Assembly (NCBI RefSeq): GCF_002575655.3
Contig: NC_053035.3
Span: 90,917,322-90,981,321 of the forward strand
Length of the DNA stretch: 64,000 bases
DNA from: Aegilops tauschii subsp. strangulata
Taxonomy: Eukaryota; Streptophyta; Magnoliopsida; Poales; Poaceae
Direction of reading: 5' to 3'
Part shown: in pieces, positions 34,891 to 46,813 of the stretch
Layout: each line of letters begins with the position of its first letter
How positions within the stretch are numbered: the stretch's first letter is position 1
Position numbers and translations under genes: made by a program
The notes under the pieces: model-generated
What the model saw: the letters and a program-made list of their open reading frames with translations, nothing else
What the model was told of the DNA's origin: nothing
Database searches by the model: none

Positions 34891-36280
34891 TTTCGTATCT
34901 ACTTTTCCAAACACTTTTGCCCTTCTTTTGGACTCTAACTTGCATGATTTGAATGGAACTAACCCGGAGTGACACTGTTTTCAGCAGAATTGCCATGGTG
35001 TTATTTTTGTGCAGAAATAAAAGTTCTCGGAATGACCTGAAACTTCACGGAGAATATTTTTGGAATTAATAAAAAATACTGGCGAAAGAATCAAGGCCAG
35101 GGGCCCACACCCTGTCCATGAGGGTGGGGGCGCGCCTACCCCCCTGGGCGCGCCCCTGCCTCGTGGGCCCCCTGGTGCTCCACCGACCTCAACTCCAACT
35201 CCATATATTCACGTTCGGGGAGAAAAAAATTCAGGGAGAAGGATTCATCGCGTTTTACGATACGGAGCCGCCGCCAAGCCCTAATCTCTCTCGGGAGGAC
35301 TGATCTGGAGTCCGTTCGGGGCTCCGAAGAGGGGAATCCGTCGCCATCGTCATCATCAACCTTCCTCCATCACCAATTTCATGATGCTCACCGCCGTGCG
35401 TGAGTAATTCCATCGTAGGCTTGCTGAACGGTGATGGGTCGGATGAGATTTACCATGTAATCGAGTTAGTTTTGTTAGGGTTTGATCCCTAGTATCCACT
35501 ATGTTCTGAGATTGATGTTGCTATGACTTTGCTGTGCTTAATGCTTGTCACTAGGGCCCGAGTGCCATGATTTCAGATCTGAACCTATTATGTTTTCATG
35601 AATATATGTGAGTTCTTGATCCTATCTTGCAAGTCTATAGTCACCTATTATGTGTTATGATCCATTAACCCCGAAGTGACAATAATCGGGATACTTACCG
35701 GTGATGACCGTAGTTTGAGGAGTTCATGTATTCACTAAGTGTTAATGCTTTGGTCCGGTACTCTATTAAAAGGAGGCCTTAATATCCCTTAGTTTCCAAT
35801 AGGACCCCGCTGCCACAGGAGGATAGGACAAAAGATGTCATGCAAGTTCTTTACCATAAGCACGTATGACTATATTCGGAATACATGCCTACATTACATT
35901 GATGAATTGGAGCTAGTTCTGTGTCACCCTATGTTATAACTATTGCATGAGGAATCGCATATGACATAATTCTCCATCACCGATCCAATGCCTACGAGCT
36001 TTTCACATATTGCTCTTTGCTTAGTTACTTTTCCATTGCCACTGTTACAATTACTACAAAACTACTACTGTTACTTTTGCTACTGTTCCGTTACTTCCAT
36101 ACTACTTTGTTACTAAATACTTTGCTGCAGATATTAAGTTATCCAGGTGTGGTTGAATTGACAACTCAACTGCTAATACTTGAGAATATTCTTTTGCTCC
36201 CCTTGTGTCGAATCAATAAATTTGGGTTGAATACTCTACCCTCGAAAACTATTGCGATCCCCTATACTTGTGGGTTATCA
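34891..36280 (+). repeat. Athila-C 5' LTR
   Basis: The LTR ends TGTGGGTTATCA, 11 bases before the primer-binding site, as in Athila-B. The left end is approximate: it starts TTTCGTATCTACTTTTCC, without a clear TG, so a few bases may be missing. It contains a GC palindrome at about 35115-35170 followed by an ATATATT box near 35203 and a plant-like leader. No 3' LTR of this element is in the window. Confidence 0.75.
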
Positions 36281-36291
36281 AGACTATTTTC

Positions 36292-36310
36292 TGGCGCCGT
36301 TGCCGGGGAG
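36292..36310 (+). promoter_or_regulatory. Athila-C primer-binding site
   Basis: TGGCGCCGTTGCCGGGGAG, the same sequence as the distal Athila-1 site and, apart from its first bases, as Athila-B (50127-50111). Confidence 0.85.
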
Positions 36311-36358
36311 CATAGCTCTATTCTTTGAGTCACTTGGGATTTATATCTGCTGGTCACT

Positions 36359-38393
36359 ATGAGGAACTTGAAAGACGAAAGAACCAAGATTTTTCCCTCA
36401 ACTACGAGGGGAGGTAAGGAACTGCCATCTAGCTCTGCACTTGATTCACCCTCTGTTTTGAGTAAGCTTGTGACACCTAAACCTGCTTCTGCTATTAATT
36501 CTGATATGTCGCATGTTATTGATGATGCCACTTCTGTTATGCATGATACTTATGATGAAACTACTTCTATGCTTGATACTATTGTGCCACTAGGTGAATT
36601 TCTTGATGAACAACTTGCTAGGGCTAGAGAGAATGAAATTATTGAAACTGATAATACTGATGAAAGTGATGATGAAGATTATCCCCCTAGATATGAATTG
36701 CGTGTCGTGCCTGAGGGTTATGTTATGGATGAAGAAACTTCTAGAGACTTTCTTGCTTGCAATGATAGATATGATCTTAAGAAATTATTAGCTAAGCTGA
36801 AAGAGAAATCTTTGAATGCTAGAAAGAAATATGACCCTGCTTTTGCTACTTCACCTATCTGTGTTACTGATAAGGATTATGATTTCTCTGTTGATCCTGA
36901 GATAATTACTTTGGTTGAATCTGATCCTTTTTATGGCTATGAATCTGAAACTGTTGTGGCACATCTTACTAAATTAAATGATATAGCCACCCTATTCACT
37001 AATGATGAGAAAACTCGATACTACTATATCCTTAAGTTATTTTCGTTCACATTAAAGGGTGATGCTAAAACATGGTTTAATTCTCTTGATCCTGGTTGTG
37101 TGCATAGTCCCCAGGATATGATTTATTACTTCTGTGCTAAATATTTCCCCGCTCATAAGAAACAAGCTGCTTTAAGGGAAGTATATAATTTTGTGCAAAT
37201 TGAAGAAGAGAGCCTCCCACAAGCTTGGGGGAGGCTTCTCCAATTACTTAATGCTTTGCCTGATCATCCTCTCAAGAAAAATGAAATACTTGATATCTTT
37301 TATAATGGACTAACCGATGCTTCCAGAGACCACCTGGATAGTTGTGCCGGTTGTGTTTTCAGGGAAAGAATAGTTGATCAAGCTGAATTGCTATTGAATA
37401 ATATGTTGACTAATGAGAATAATTGGACACTTCCTGAACCAACTCCTAAGCCAACTCCGAAGAAAAGGGGTATCTATTTCTTAGTCCTGAAGATATGCAG
37501 GAGGCAAAGAAATCTATGAAATAAAAGGGTATTAAAGTTGAAGATGTTAAGAATTTACCACCTATTGAAGAAATACATGGTCTTGATAACCTGACACAGG
37601 TAGTAAAGGTAAATTCTCTCTATAGATTTGATGAAGGTGATATTCCTTGTTATAAGTCTGCTAGCCAATGCTTAGATGAGTTTGATAATTTTATTGTTAA
37701 ACAAGAAAACTTCAATGCTTATGTTGGTACACAATTGAAACGAAATGCTTATATTATTGAATACTTGAGTGATTATATGTCTAGAGTTAAAGGTGAACTT
37801 AAACTCATTAATAAACAAGCTTCTATGGTTACCACTCAAGTAGAACAAGTGCTTAAAGCTCAAAATGATTTGCTCAATGAATTAAATAATAAGAAAAATG
37901 ATAATGCTGTTAGAGTTATGACTAGAGGGGGTAAAATGACTCAGGAACCTTTGTATCCTGAGGGCCACCCTAAGAGAATTGAGCAAGATTCTCAGAGAAC
38001 TAATGTTTATGCACCTAGTCCTTCTAAAAAGAAGAAAAAGAAAAATGATAGGACTTTGCATGCTTCTAGTGAACCTGTTGTAGACACACCTGAGAATCCC
38101 AATGGTATTTCTATCTCTAATGCTGAAACACAATCTGGTGATGAACATGAACCTAGTGATAATATTAATGATAATGTTCATGTTGATGCTCAACCTAGTA
38201 ATAACAGTGATGTATAAATTGAACCTGCTGTTGATCTTGATAACCCACAATCAAAGAATCAACGTTATGATAAGAGAGACTTCGTTGCTAGGAAGCACGG
38301 TAAAGAAAGAGAACCATGCGTTCAGAAACCCATGCCCTTTCCTCCTAAACCATCCAAAAAAAGGATGATGAGGACTTTGAGCTCTTTGCTGAA
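36359..38393 (+). pseudogene. gag: Athila-C gag
   Basis: The gag ATG follows the primer-binding site by about 50 bases. An acidic N-terminal third is followed by the capsid core (LKLFSFTLKGDAKTWFNSLD, YYFCAKYFPAHKKQAALREV, QAWGRLLQLLNALPDHPLKK) in the first frame (36359-37519). A frame change near 37465 leads to a second segment. It has a TAA near 37520 and is open again from 37735 to 38217 (GELKLINKQASMVTTQVEQV, helical) and lysine-rich after that. A TAA at 38215 and a shift near 38360 precede protease. No zinc knuckle is visible. At least four lesions make it non-functional. Confidence 0.85.
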
Positions 38394-39113
38394 ATGATTA
38401 GACCTGTCTTTTTACGTATGTGTTTGACTGATATGCTTAAAATGAATCCTTGTGCTAAGTATATGAAATATATTGTTACAAATAAAAGAAAGATACCGAA
38501 AGCTGAAATTTCCACCATGCTTGCTAATTATACTTTTAAAGGTGGAATACCTAAGAAACTAGGAGATCCCGGAGTACCAATTATACCATGCTCCATTAAA
38601 AGAAACTATGTTAAAACTGCTTTATGTGATCTTGGAGCCGGTGTTAGCGTTATGCCTCTCCCTTTATATCGTAGACTTGATTTGAATAAGTTGACACCTA
38701 CTGAAATATATTTACAAATGGTCGATAAATCAACTGCTATACCTGTCGGTATTTGTGAGGAGGTGCCTGTTGTGGTTGCAAACGTTACTATTTTAACGGA
38801 TTTTGTTATTCTTGATATTCCCGAGGATGATAGTATGTCGATTATACTTGGTAGACCCTTTTTGAATACTGCCTTTTTGAATACTGCAGGGGCTGTTATT
38901 GATTGCAACAAAGGCAATGTCACTTTTCATGTTAATGGTAATGAGCATACGATACACTTTCCGAGGAAACAACCTCAAGTCCACAGTATCAATTCTATTG
39001 GAAAAGTTCCATCGATTACTATTGGAGGTTTTGAATTTCCTCTTCCTACTGTCAAGAAGAAATATGGTATTCTTATTGTTGGGGACGTGCATATCCCCGT
39101 TGAGGTAACCTAG
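38394..39113 (+). pseudogene. Athila-C aspartic protease
   Basis: The retropepsin domain has VKTALCDLGAGVSVMPLPLY as active site (D-L-G) and SIILGRPFLNT as second signature. A five-codon tandem duplication (FLNTA twice, about 38861-38888) sits right after that signature. The frame ends with a stop shortly after HIPVEVT. No RT follows, so this element, like Athila-1, encodes gag and protease only ahead of its second ORF. Confidence 0.85.
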
Positions 39114-39901
39114 TGCTATTTAAAAATTCTCCGGTTTCTTGCGATTCGGAATGAGTTTGTTAACAAGACTTGATCAACCTTGTTAGTGGATTCATTTTGA
39201 TGAGCATGAGATGGATGAAGCTAGAAAGCACAACCTTCTGTACCCTCCTTTTAATTTCTGTTATTTAGATTAAATAAAGCAAAAAATAGTATTTTCTGTC
39301 TGTTTTCTGAATTATCTGTGCAATAAAAAATACCCCGAAAATAAAAGTTCTCCAAATGCCCTGAAAATGAAATATGATTTTTTCTACAAATATTTAAGAA
39401 TATTTGGCACTGAGAACACATCAGGGGGAGCAAGCACCTGGCCACGAGGGTCCAGGGCGCGCCCACCCCCCTAGGCGCGCCCCCTGCCTCGTGGGCCCCT
39501 GGTAGCCCCCTCCACTTATTCCTGCACCCACACACTTCTTCTTCCTCCAAAAAAAATCACCAACCAGCTCAAGCACGAGTTCTAGCTCATCTTGCTGCCA
39601 TTTTCGATCTCCTTTCTCAAAGCTCCACTCACAAAACTGCTTTGGGGGATTGTTCTTCGGTATGTGACTCCTCCAATGATCTAATTAGTTTTTGTTCTAG
39701 TGCTTTATTTATTGCAAATTTTTGCTGCTTAGGTGACCCTGTTCTTGATCTTGCATGTCAAATTTATTTGGTCCCAAGTAGTTCTAATGCATGATATAGT
39801 CTCTAGGCACTTGTGGGAGTAGTTGCTATCAATTTTGTTGAGTTTGGTTCACTTTTATTTTGAGTTACTAAAATTTTCAGAAATTTTTCAGAGGAAGAAA
39901 T
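39114..39901 (+). other. Athila-C spacer with GC palindrome and predicted leader intron
   Basis: A noncoding stretch that looks like a plant promoter and leader: ATATTTAAGAATATTTGG, then the palindrome CCACGAGGG/GGGCGCGCC/GGCGCGCCCC/CCTCGTGGG (39442-39498), a CT-rich segment, a donor GGTATGTGA (GT at 39660-39661) and an acceptor ATTTTTCAG ending at 39891. The predicted 232-base intron ends ten bases before the ORF2 ATG. Confidence 0.65.
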
Positions 39902-40850
39902 ATGTTTAGGAAAACGTACCAAGGTGGTTCTTCAAGGAAGCAAGGACCCATGCCCTCAATACGTGAGCCAGACCATGAACTACCAAGAGAAGCTCAAGTG
40001 CGGCCTTGTGAATGGCCGTCAGAAGATTTCACGGTTCGAGCGGGAATTAAGGAGGAATTTGACACATATGTGTGTAATGCTGAACTCGAGGGCTTCATGC
40101 TAGATAAGTGCCCTCAGTATTATCACCTAACTGATTCCTTTGTGAGAAGGTTTATATTTACATCTTCACGCAATTCTCACACTATCCTATTTGATCTTTA
40201 TAATAAATCTTATACCATGGACTTAGAAGATTTTAATACTGCTTGTAAGCTCCCGCAATGGGGTAGTGCTAGTGAACCTCACAAATCTGAGTTTAAAGAT
40301 TTTCTTACTAGTATCACTGTGGGCGAATCTAGAGAGATAACACAAGCTACCATAGGGAGCATTCATTTTCCTGCTATACATTATTTGCTCTCTTTATAGG
40401 TAGATGCATTAACGGCAAGGACAAGGCATGTCACATGTGTGTCCCCGACCTTAGTGTTCTCAAGAGTGCCGTATTAGGAGATAAAGAATACAACTTGGGG
40501 GGCCATTGTTGCACGTAGGTTGCATAATAATGGTACTAATGGAGATTTGTTCGGAGGAATTTATGCAACCTGTGTAGCTAATTTTCTTGAGATACCCATA
40601 CATGAAAATGATATGGAATGGCCTCCCGCTTATCTAGATTATGATGCTATGGTTCGCCATCAGTTTATTGAGAGGAATGAACAGCCTCTCCAGTACTGAC
40701 TAATGTTTGACAGGCGCCGCACTGTCCATGTTCCTCTCCCTGCTCCTACTTTCTTTGACATTCAGGCAAAAGGGAGATATATTATAACCAGGGAGGAGGC
40801 AAATGAGTATAAGAGGAGGACGGAGGCAGCTCGCCTCCAAGCGATTTTAA
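39902..40850 (+). pseudogene. Athila-C second ORF (Athila-type extra protein)
   Basis: The first frame (39902-40399) has DSFVRRFIFTSSRNSHTILF, DLEDFNTACKLPQWGS and ITQATIGSIHFPAIHYLLSL. The following frames continue the protein (VLKSAVLGDKEYNLG-like, NFLEIPIHEND, YLDYDAMVRHQFIERNEQPL) to EEANEYKRRTEAARLQAI. I recognise the extra ORF of Athila elements (a 'putative plant transposon protein'); its function is unknown and an envelope role is not supported by any membrane segment that I see. Frameshifts occur near 40396 and 40500 and a stop near 40699. The ORF ends at a junction with foreign DNA near 40850. Confidence 0.75.
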
Positions 40851-42545
40851 GGTTGGATGCACAAAATCTTAATGCAAAAGAACGTCATTTTATATTGCCA
40901 CTTGTGACAGGGACCTTTATTATGCAGTCCGTCACTTTTATTGCTTCCATATCACAAGATCGTATAAAGCTTAGTTTCTCCACGCTAATAGATCATACAT
41001 ATTTAGAGAGCAATTTTTACTGCATGTACCGATGACAACTTACTTGAAGGATCTTACTCAATCCATAGGTAGGTATGGTGGACTCTCATGGCAAAACTCG
41101 TTTTAAGGGATGTTTGGAAGCACAAGTAGTATTTCTACTTGGTGCAAAGAATTTGGCTGGCATGAGACGGAAAGGCAAGCTCAACATGTTGGATGATCCA
41201 AGACAATATAACGTTTCAGATATAGGAAAACATAACCTATTAAGTTGTCTTCCTTTTCCAACATCAAATTTTTAGCATGTCATATTTTAACGAGTGCTCA
41301 CAATTACAAAAGATGTCCAAGATAGTATATTTATATGTGAAATCTCTCTTCCTTCAATATTCTTTCATGAATTGTTCAAGTGACCAATTCTACGTTTGCT
41401 AACTTTCAATAAGTTTACTACCTATACTTATTATGTGTGAAGTCATTACTCCCCATCTTATAAGCATATGAAACATATATAAATTCAGATTTATGATATT
41501 CAATTCATTCAACCATTTACTCATAGGATATACATGAAGCACGTGAGTAAATGACAAACTACTCCAAAAAGATATAAGTGAAGAACACTGAGTAGGCAAA
41601 TAATTAACTAGCCATGGGAGGACTATATTTCATTCAAGATTTCAGATCCAATGATTTTATTCAAACAGCAAGTAAAATTGAAAATACGCTCCAAGCAAAA
41701 CACATATCATGTGACATAAAAATATAGTTCCGAGTAAGGTATACCGATAGTTTTGAAGACGAAAGGGGGATGCCTTCCGGGGCATCCCAAGGCTTAGGCG
41801 CTTGAGTCTTCCTTGAATATTACCTTGGGGTGCCTTAGGCATCCCCAAGCTTAGGGTCTTTCCACTACTTGTTCTCCTCATATCGATATCTCACCCAAAG
41901 CTTGAAAACTTCAATCACACAAAACTTAACGGAACTTCGTGAGATAGGTTAGCATGATAAAGAGTAAACCATTCACTTTGGTACTGTCAAAGACAAGGTT
42001 CATAATTGTTCTCACACAATGCCTACTGTACCATATCATTTCTACAATTTATATTGAGAAATATAAGCCATAGAAACTAGAAAACAAGCAAACTATGCGA
42101 TGAAAACAGAATCTGTCAGAAACAGAACAGTCTGTAATGATCTGAACAGCAACCATACTTCTGCTACTCGAAAAATTATGAAATAAATTGGTGGACGTGA
42201 GGAATTTTTCTATTAATCTTCTGTAAAAAGAATCAACTCAAAAGCACTCTTCTGTAAAAAATGGCAGCTAATCTCGTGAGTGCAAAGTTTCTGTTTTTTA
42301 CAGCAAGATCACATTAACTTTCACCCAAGTCTTCCCAAAGGTCTTACTTGGCACTTTATTGAAACAAAAGCAATAAAACATGATTACTACAGTAGCTTAA
42401 TCATGTAAACACGCAAAAACAGTAAGGATAAATATTGGTTTGTCTCCCAACAAGTGTTTTTCTTTAGTGCCTTTTAGCTAGGCATGATGATTTCAATGAT
42501 GCTCACATAAAAGAAAAGAATTGAATCATAAAGAGAGCATCATGA
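40851..42545 (-). mobile_element. Orphan 3' noncoding region of a minus-strand Athila-like element
   Basis: The left part (40851-41300) matches 43628-44100, in the Athila-B 3' region. The right part (41500-42545) matches the Athila-1 noncoding region at 11800-12760, including the hairpin at 41767-41788, two copies of a CATCCCCAAGCTTAGG-like motif, and TCTCCCAACAAG near its right end. It therefore represents a family between these two, cut at both ends: into Athila-C at about 40850 and into the Athila-B LTR at 42545. No gene is visible. Confidence 0.65.
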
Positions 42546-42998
42546 AGTTCCGCCAAGGTTCCGCCTCGTGGCGGCGGTGTTTCGTCCCGAAAGCTTGCTT
42601 ATGATTTTTTCCAGGGTAAAAGACTTCATATAGCAGAAGATGGGCACCGGAGGCCTGCCAGGGGGCCCACGAGGCAGGGGGCGCGCCCAGGGGGTAGGGC
42701 GTGCCCCCACCCTCGTGGCCAGGGTGTGGGCCCCCTATGGTGGATTCTTTCGCCAGTATTTTTTATTAATTCCAAAACGTGCCTCCGTGAAGTTTCAGGA
42801 CTTTTGGAGTTGTGCAGAATAGGTCTCTAATATTTGCTCCTTTCCCACCCCACAATTCCAACTGCCGGCATTCTCCCTCTTCATGTAAACCTTGTAAAAT
42901 AAGAGAGAAAAGGCATAAGTATTGTGACATAACGTGTAATAACAGCCCATAATGCAATAAATATTGATATAAAAGCATGATGCAAAATGGACGTATCA
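42546..42998 (-). repeat. Athila-B 3' LTR, truncated
   Basis: Matches 51208-51662 closely. On the minus strand it begins TGATACGTCCATTTTGCATC at 42998. It breaks off at 42546 in the middle of the leader part, so about 1.07 kb of the LTR is missing. The GC palindrome is at about 42660-42735. Confidence 0.9.
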
Positions 42999-43015
42999 AC
43001 TCCCCCAAGCTTAGA
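42999..43015 (-). promoter_or_regulatory. Athila-B polypurine tract
   Basis: The minus-strand sequence GTCTAAGCTTGGGGGAGT directly precedes the LTR. It is the same AAGCTTGGGG motif found at the Athila-1 LTR. Confidence 0.75.
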
Positions 43016-44561
43016 CCTCGCTTGTCCTCAAGTGGAAGCCGATAACGACAAATATGTCCACATGTTTAGAGATAGAGGTGTCGATAAAATAAAATATGGA
43101 CATGAGGGCATCATGGTCATTCTTATAACAGCAATATATTGTCATATGGTTTCTTATGCTCAAGTAACAATCCATTCACAATGTAAGGTATGAATCAGAA
43201 ACTTCATTGAGAACCAACAAACTATAATCTCGGTCATTGAAGCAATTGTAATTTATCATAACATCGGAAAGAGTCAATATAAGAGCTTTTCAGCAAGTCC
43301 ACATACTCAACTATCATTTAGTCTTTCATAATTGCTAACACTCACGCAATACTTATGGGTATGGAGTTTTAATCGGACACAGATAAATATAGGTGCTTAT
43401 AGTGTTGCTTCTCAACCTTTTACCTCAAGGGTAATGTCAACAATAATAATTCATGCTAACTTACATCCAATTGGATATATATATCAGGATCTTTCCAACA
43501 CAATGCGCTTGCCAAAGGATAAAATGTAAAAAGGAAAGGTGAAGATCACCATGACTCTTGCATAAGCTATAAGACAAAAGTAAAAGATAGGCCCTTCGCA
43601 GAGGGAAGCAGAGGTTGTCATGTGCTTTTATGGTTGGATGCACGAAATCTTAATGCAAAAGAACGTCACTTTATATTGCCACTTGTGATATGGACCTTTA
43701 TTATGCAGTCCGTCGCTTTTATTGCTTCCATATCACAAGATCGTATAAAGCTTATTTTCTCCACACTAATAAATCATACATATTTAGAGAGCAATTTTTA
43801 TTGCATACAACAATGACAACTTACTTGAAGGATCTTACTCAATCCATAGGTAGGTATGGTGGACTCTCATGGCAAAACCGGGTTTATGGATATTTGGAAG
43901 CACAAGTAGTATCTCTAGTTGGTGCAAAGAATTTGGCTAGCATGAGGGGGAAAGGCAAGCTCAACATGTTGGATTATCCATGCCAATATACTTTATTTCG
44001 GATATAAGAAAACATAACCCATTATGTTGTCTTCCTTGTCCAGCATCAACTCTTCAGCATGTCATATTTTAATGAGTGCTCACAATCATAAAAGATGTCC
44101 AAGATAGTATATTTATATGTGAAAACCTCTCTTTCTTTATTACTTCCTATTAATTGCAACAATGACCAAACCTGTGTTTGTCAACTCTCAACAACTTTTA
44201 TTCGTCATACTCTTTATATGTGAAGTCATTACTCTCCATAAGATCAATATGATCTCTTTGTTTCTTTTTATTCTTTCTCTTTTCTTTTATTTTTATTCCC
44301 TCAAGATCATAGCAAGATAATCAAGCCCTTGACTCAACACTAATCTTTATTATATGTAGCTCACGAACTCGATTACATAGAAGGATCATGAAACAAAACT
44401 CAAAACTAAATCATACTAAAACTTTATTCTACTAGATAAAGATATTACTAAAAGGATCGAACTAAGAAAAACGGTAAAGGTAGGAGTGTGATGGTGATAC
44501 GATACCGGAGCACCTCCCCCAAGCTTGGCAGTTGCCAAGGGGAGTGCCGATACCCATGTGA
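43016..44561 (-). other. Athila-B 3' noncoding region
   Basis: AT-rich stretch between the second ORF and the polypurine tract, with no supported gene; short frames of 60-100 codons on either strand show no family resemblance. Positions 43628-44100 are repeated at 40851-41280. A second CCTCCCCCAAGCTTGG motif lies at 44513-44528, next to the stop of the second ORF. Confidence 0.7.
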
Positions 44562-44984
44562 TTATGTCCCCTTCTTCGGAGGTGAAGAGGATGGTGATGA
44601 TGAAGATAACTGTGCCTTTAGCTTTTTCATATTGTAATTGAGAAGAGCAATTTCCTCCTTCAAATCATCGACCTCAGATTCCAGCTTCAAAATCTTGTCA
44701 CATAAATCCCCTTTGCTTTTCTGCAGAAAACGAGAAGGAATAGGTCGGTTGTTAGACAGTTTAGCCCTCTTAGGGAGACTACACTTCTTGAACTTCACGT
44801 GCATATCCCCAGGTTGAGGTAGAGGAACATCCTCCTCCTCTGAACTTGAATCATTGATCCTCCTCGAATGAGCATCCTCCTCATCATCCGTAGTTCGACC
44901 ACAGGGAGATAGATCCCCATTGGTCTTTGGGTTAGCAATGAGATGTGAGACATAGCTCTCTCCGTCGGAGTCCTGAGATGACAT
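44562..44984 (-). CDS. Athila-B second ORF (small coiled-coil protein)
   Basis: An intact frame of 140 codons. The N-terminal half is acidic and serine-rich (MSSQDSDGESYVSHLI; INDSSSEEEDVPLPQPGDMH). A basic segment (KKCSLPKRAKLSNNRP) could be a nuclear signal. The C-terminal half (DKILKLESEVDDLKEEIALL) has heptad spacing of a coiled coil, and the tail is serine/proline-rich. I do not recognise a family. The start is 12 bases after a predicted intron acceptor (TCTGTTGCAG). The place after integrase equals that of the extra ORFs in Athila-A and C. Confidence 0.65.
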   Translation of the reverse strand: MSSQDSDGESYVSHLIANPKTNGDLSPCGRTTDDEEDAHSRRINDSSSEEEDVPLPQPGDMHVKFKKCSLPKRAKLSNNRPIPSRFLQKSKGDLCDKILKLESEVDDLKEEIALLNYNMKKLKAQLSSSSPSSSPPKKGT

Positions 44985-45312
44985 CCTGCTCTAAATCTGC
45001 AACAGAAACAACTCGAAACAAAAACAGAGGATATTTGCATGGTACGGTGGTCAAAACCTTCGGGAGATTATATAATGAATTTTTACCGACCAAAAAAAGT
45101 ATCGTGCAAGAAAACGGAGTCCAGAGGGCACACGAGGTGCCCACGAGGCATGGGGGCGCGCCCAGGGGAGTAGGACGCGCCTTCCACCCTCGTGGATGCC
45201 TCGTGTCCCTTTCGGACTACTTCTTATTTTCCTATTTTCTTAAATATTCCAAAACAGAGAAAAATTGCCATTAGAACTGTTTTGGAGTCGGTTTACTTAC
45301 CGTACCACATAC
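44985..45312 (-). other. Athila-B spacer with GC palindrome and predicted leader intron
   Basis: Same layout as in Athila-A: ATATTTAAG, palindrome (about 45130-45205), donor-like GTAAAAATTC (GT at 45086-45085) and acceptor TTCTGTTGCAG (44997). This gives a predicted 90-base intron, against 89 bases in Athila-A. Confidence 0.6.
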
Positions 45313-46813
45313 CTATTCCTTTTCGGAGTCTGAAACGTCCTGGAAAGTGTCCCTTATATATTCCTCCGGGGTTACGGTTTCAATAACATTGGTTTCAACA
45401 TTTATGGTATTACCTGAGATATAATGTTTGATTCTTTGACCGTTCACCACCTTTGGATTTGTGCCTTCGAAGTTGTTGATTCTTATGGCACCAGAACGAT
45501 AGACCTCCTCGATAATGTAAGGACCTTCCCATTTAGAGAGAAGTTTTCCTGCAAAAAATCTTAAACGAGAGTTGAATAGAAATACATAATCACCTACATT
45601 AAACTCACGCTTTTGTATCCTTTTGTATGCCATCTTTTAACTTTTTCTTTAAACAGTTTGGCATTCTCATAGGCATGGGTTCTCCATTCATCAAGTGAGC
45701 TAATGTCAAATAGCCTCTTCTCACCGGCAAGTTTGAAATCATAATTGAGCTCTTTAATGGCCCAATATGCCTTATGTTCTAGTTCGAGAGGTAAGTGACA
45801 AGCTTTTCCATAAACCATTTTATACGAAGACATACCCATAGGATTTTTATATGCAGTTCTATAGGCCCATAATGCATCATCAAGTTTCTTGGACCAATTC
45901 TTTCTAGATCTATTAACAGTCTTTTGCAAAATTAACTTGATCTCTCTATTACCCAATTCTACTTGACCACTGGGCTGTGGGTGATATGGAGATGCAATTC
46001 TATGATTAACATCATGCTTAGCAAGCATTTTACGAAAGGCACCATGAATAAAATGTGAGCCACCATCAGTCATTAAATATCTAGGGACTCCAAACCTCGG
46101 AAAAATAAATTCTTTAAGCATCTTAATAGAGGTGTTATGATCAGCACTACTATTTGGAATAGCTTCTACCCACTTAGTAACATAATCAACAGCAACTAAA
46201 ATATGTGTATACCCATTAGAGGAAGGCAACGGTCCCATATAATCAAAGCCCCATACATCAAATGGTTCAATAACAAGTGAATAATTCATAGGCATTTCTT
46301 GACGTCTACTAATATTACCAATTCTTTGACATTCGTCACAAGACAAGACAAACTTATGGGCATCTTTGAAGAGAGTAGGCCAATAAAAACTGGATTGCAA
46401 TACCTTATGCGCAGTTCTGTCTCCAGCGTGGTGTCTCCATAAGCTTCGGAGTGACACTTGAGTAGGATCTGTTCCTGTTCATGCTCAGGTACACAACGTC
46501 TAATAACACCATATACTCCTTCTTTATAAAGGTGTGGGTCATCCCAGAAGTAATGTCTTAAATCATAGAGAAACTTTTTCTTTTGCTGGTATGTGAAACT
46601 AGGTGGTATAAATTTAGCAACAATATAATTAGCATAATCAGCATACCATGGAGCAGTACGAGAAGCATTTATGACGGCTAATTGTTCATCAGGGAAGCTA
46701 TCATCAATAGGTAGTGGGTCATCAAGAACATTCTCTAACCTAGACAAGTTGTCTGCAACGGGGTTCTCAGCTCCCTTTCTATCAATAATATGCAAATTAA
46801 ATTCTTGTAGCAA
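45313..46813 (-). pseudogene. Athila-B integrase
   Basis: The catalytic triad is complete: WGFDYMGPLPSSNG (D), [12 protein letters not shown] (D) and SGQVELGNREIK (E). The zinc residues are spread over two frames because of a small deletion near 46435 (GGHHAGDR is broken as GDTTLETE in one frame). The C-terminal GPY/F module KWEGPYIIEEVYRSGAIRI lies in a third frame (45633-45313), after a shift near 45630. In an intact parent this would be continuous with RNase H. Confidence 0.88.

Noticed and set aside
39902..40850. Envelope gene of an endogenous retrovirus
   Set aside because: No signal peptide or membrane segment is visible; the motifs fit the soluble extra ORF of Athila elements.
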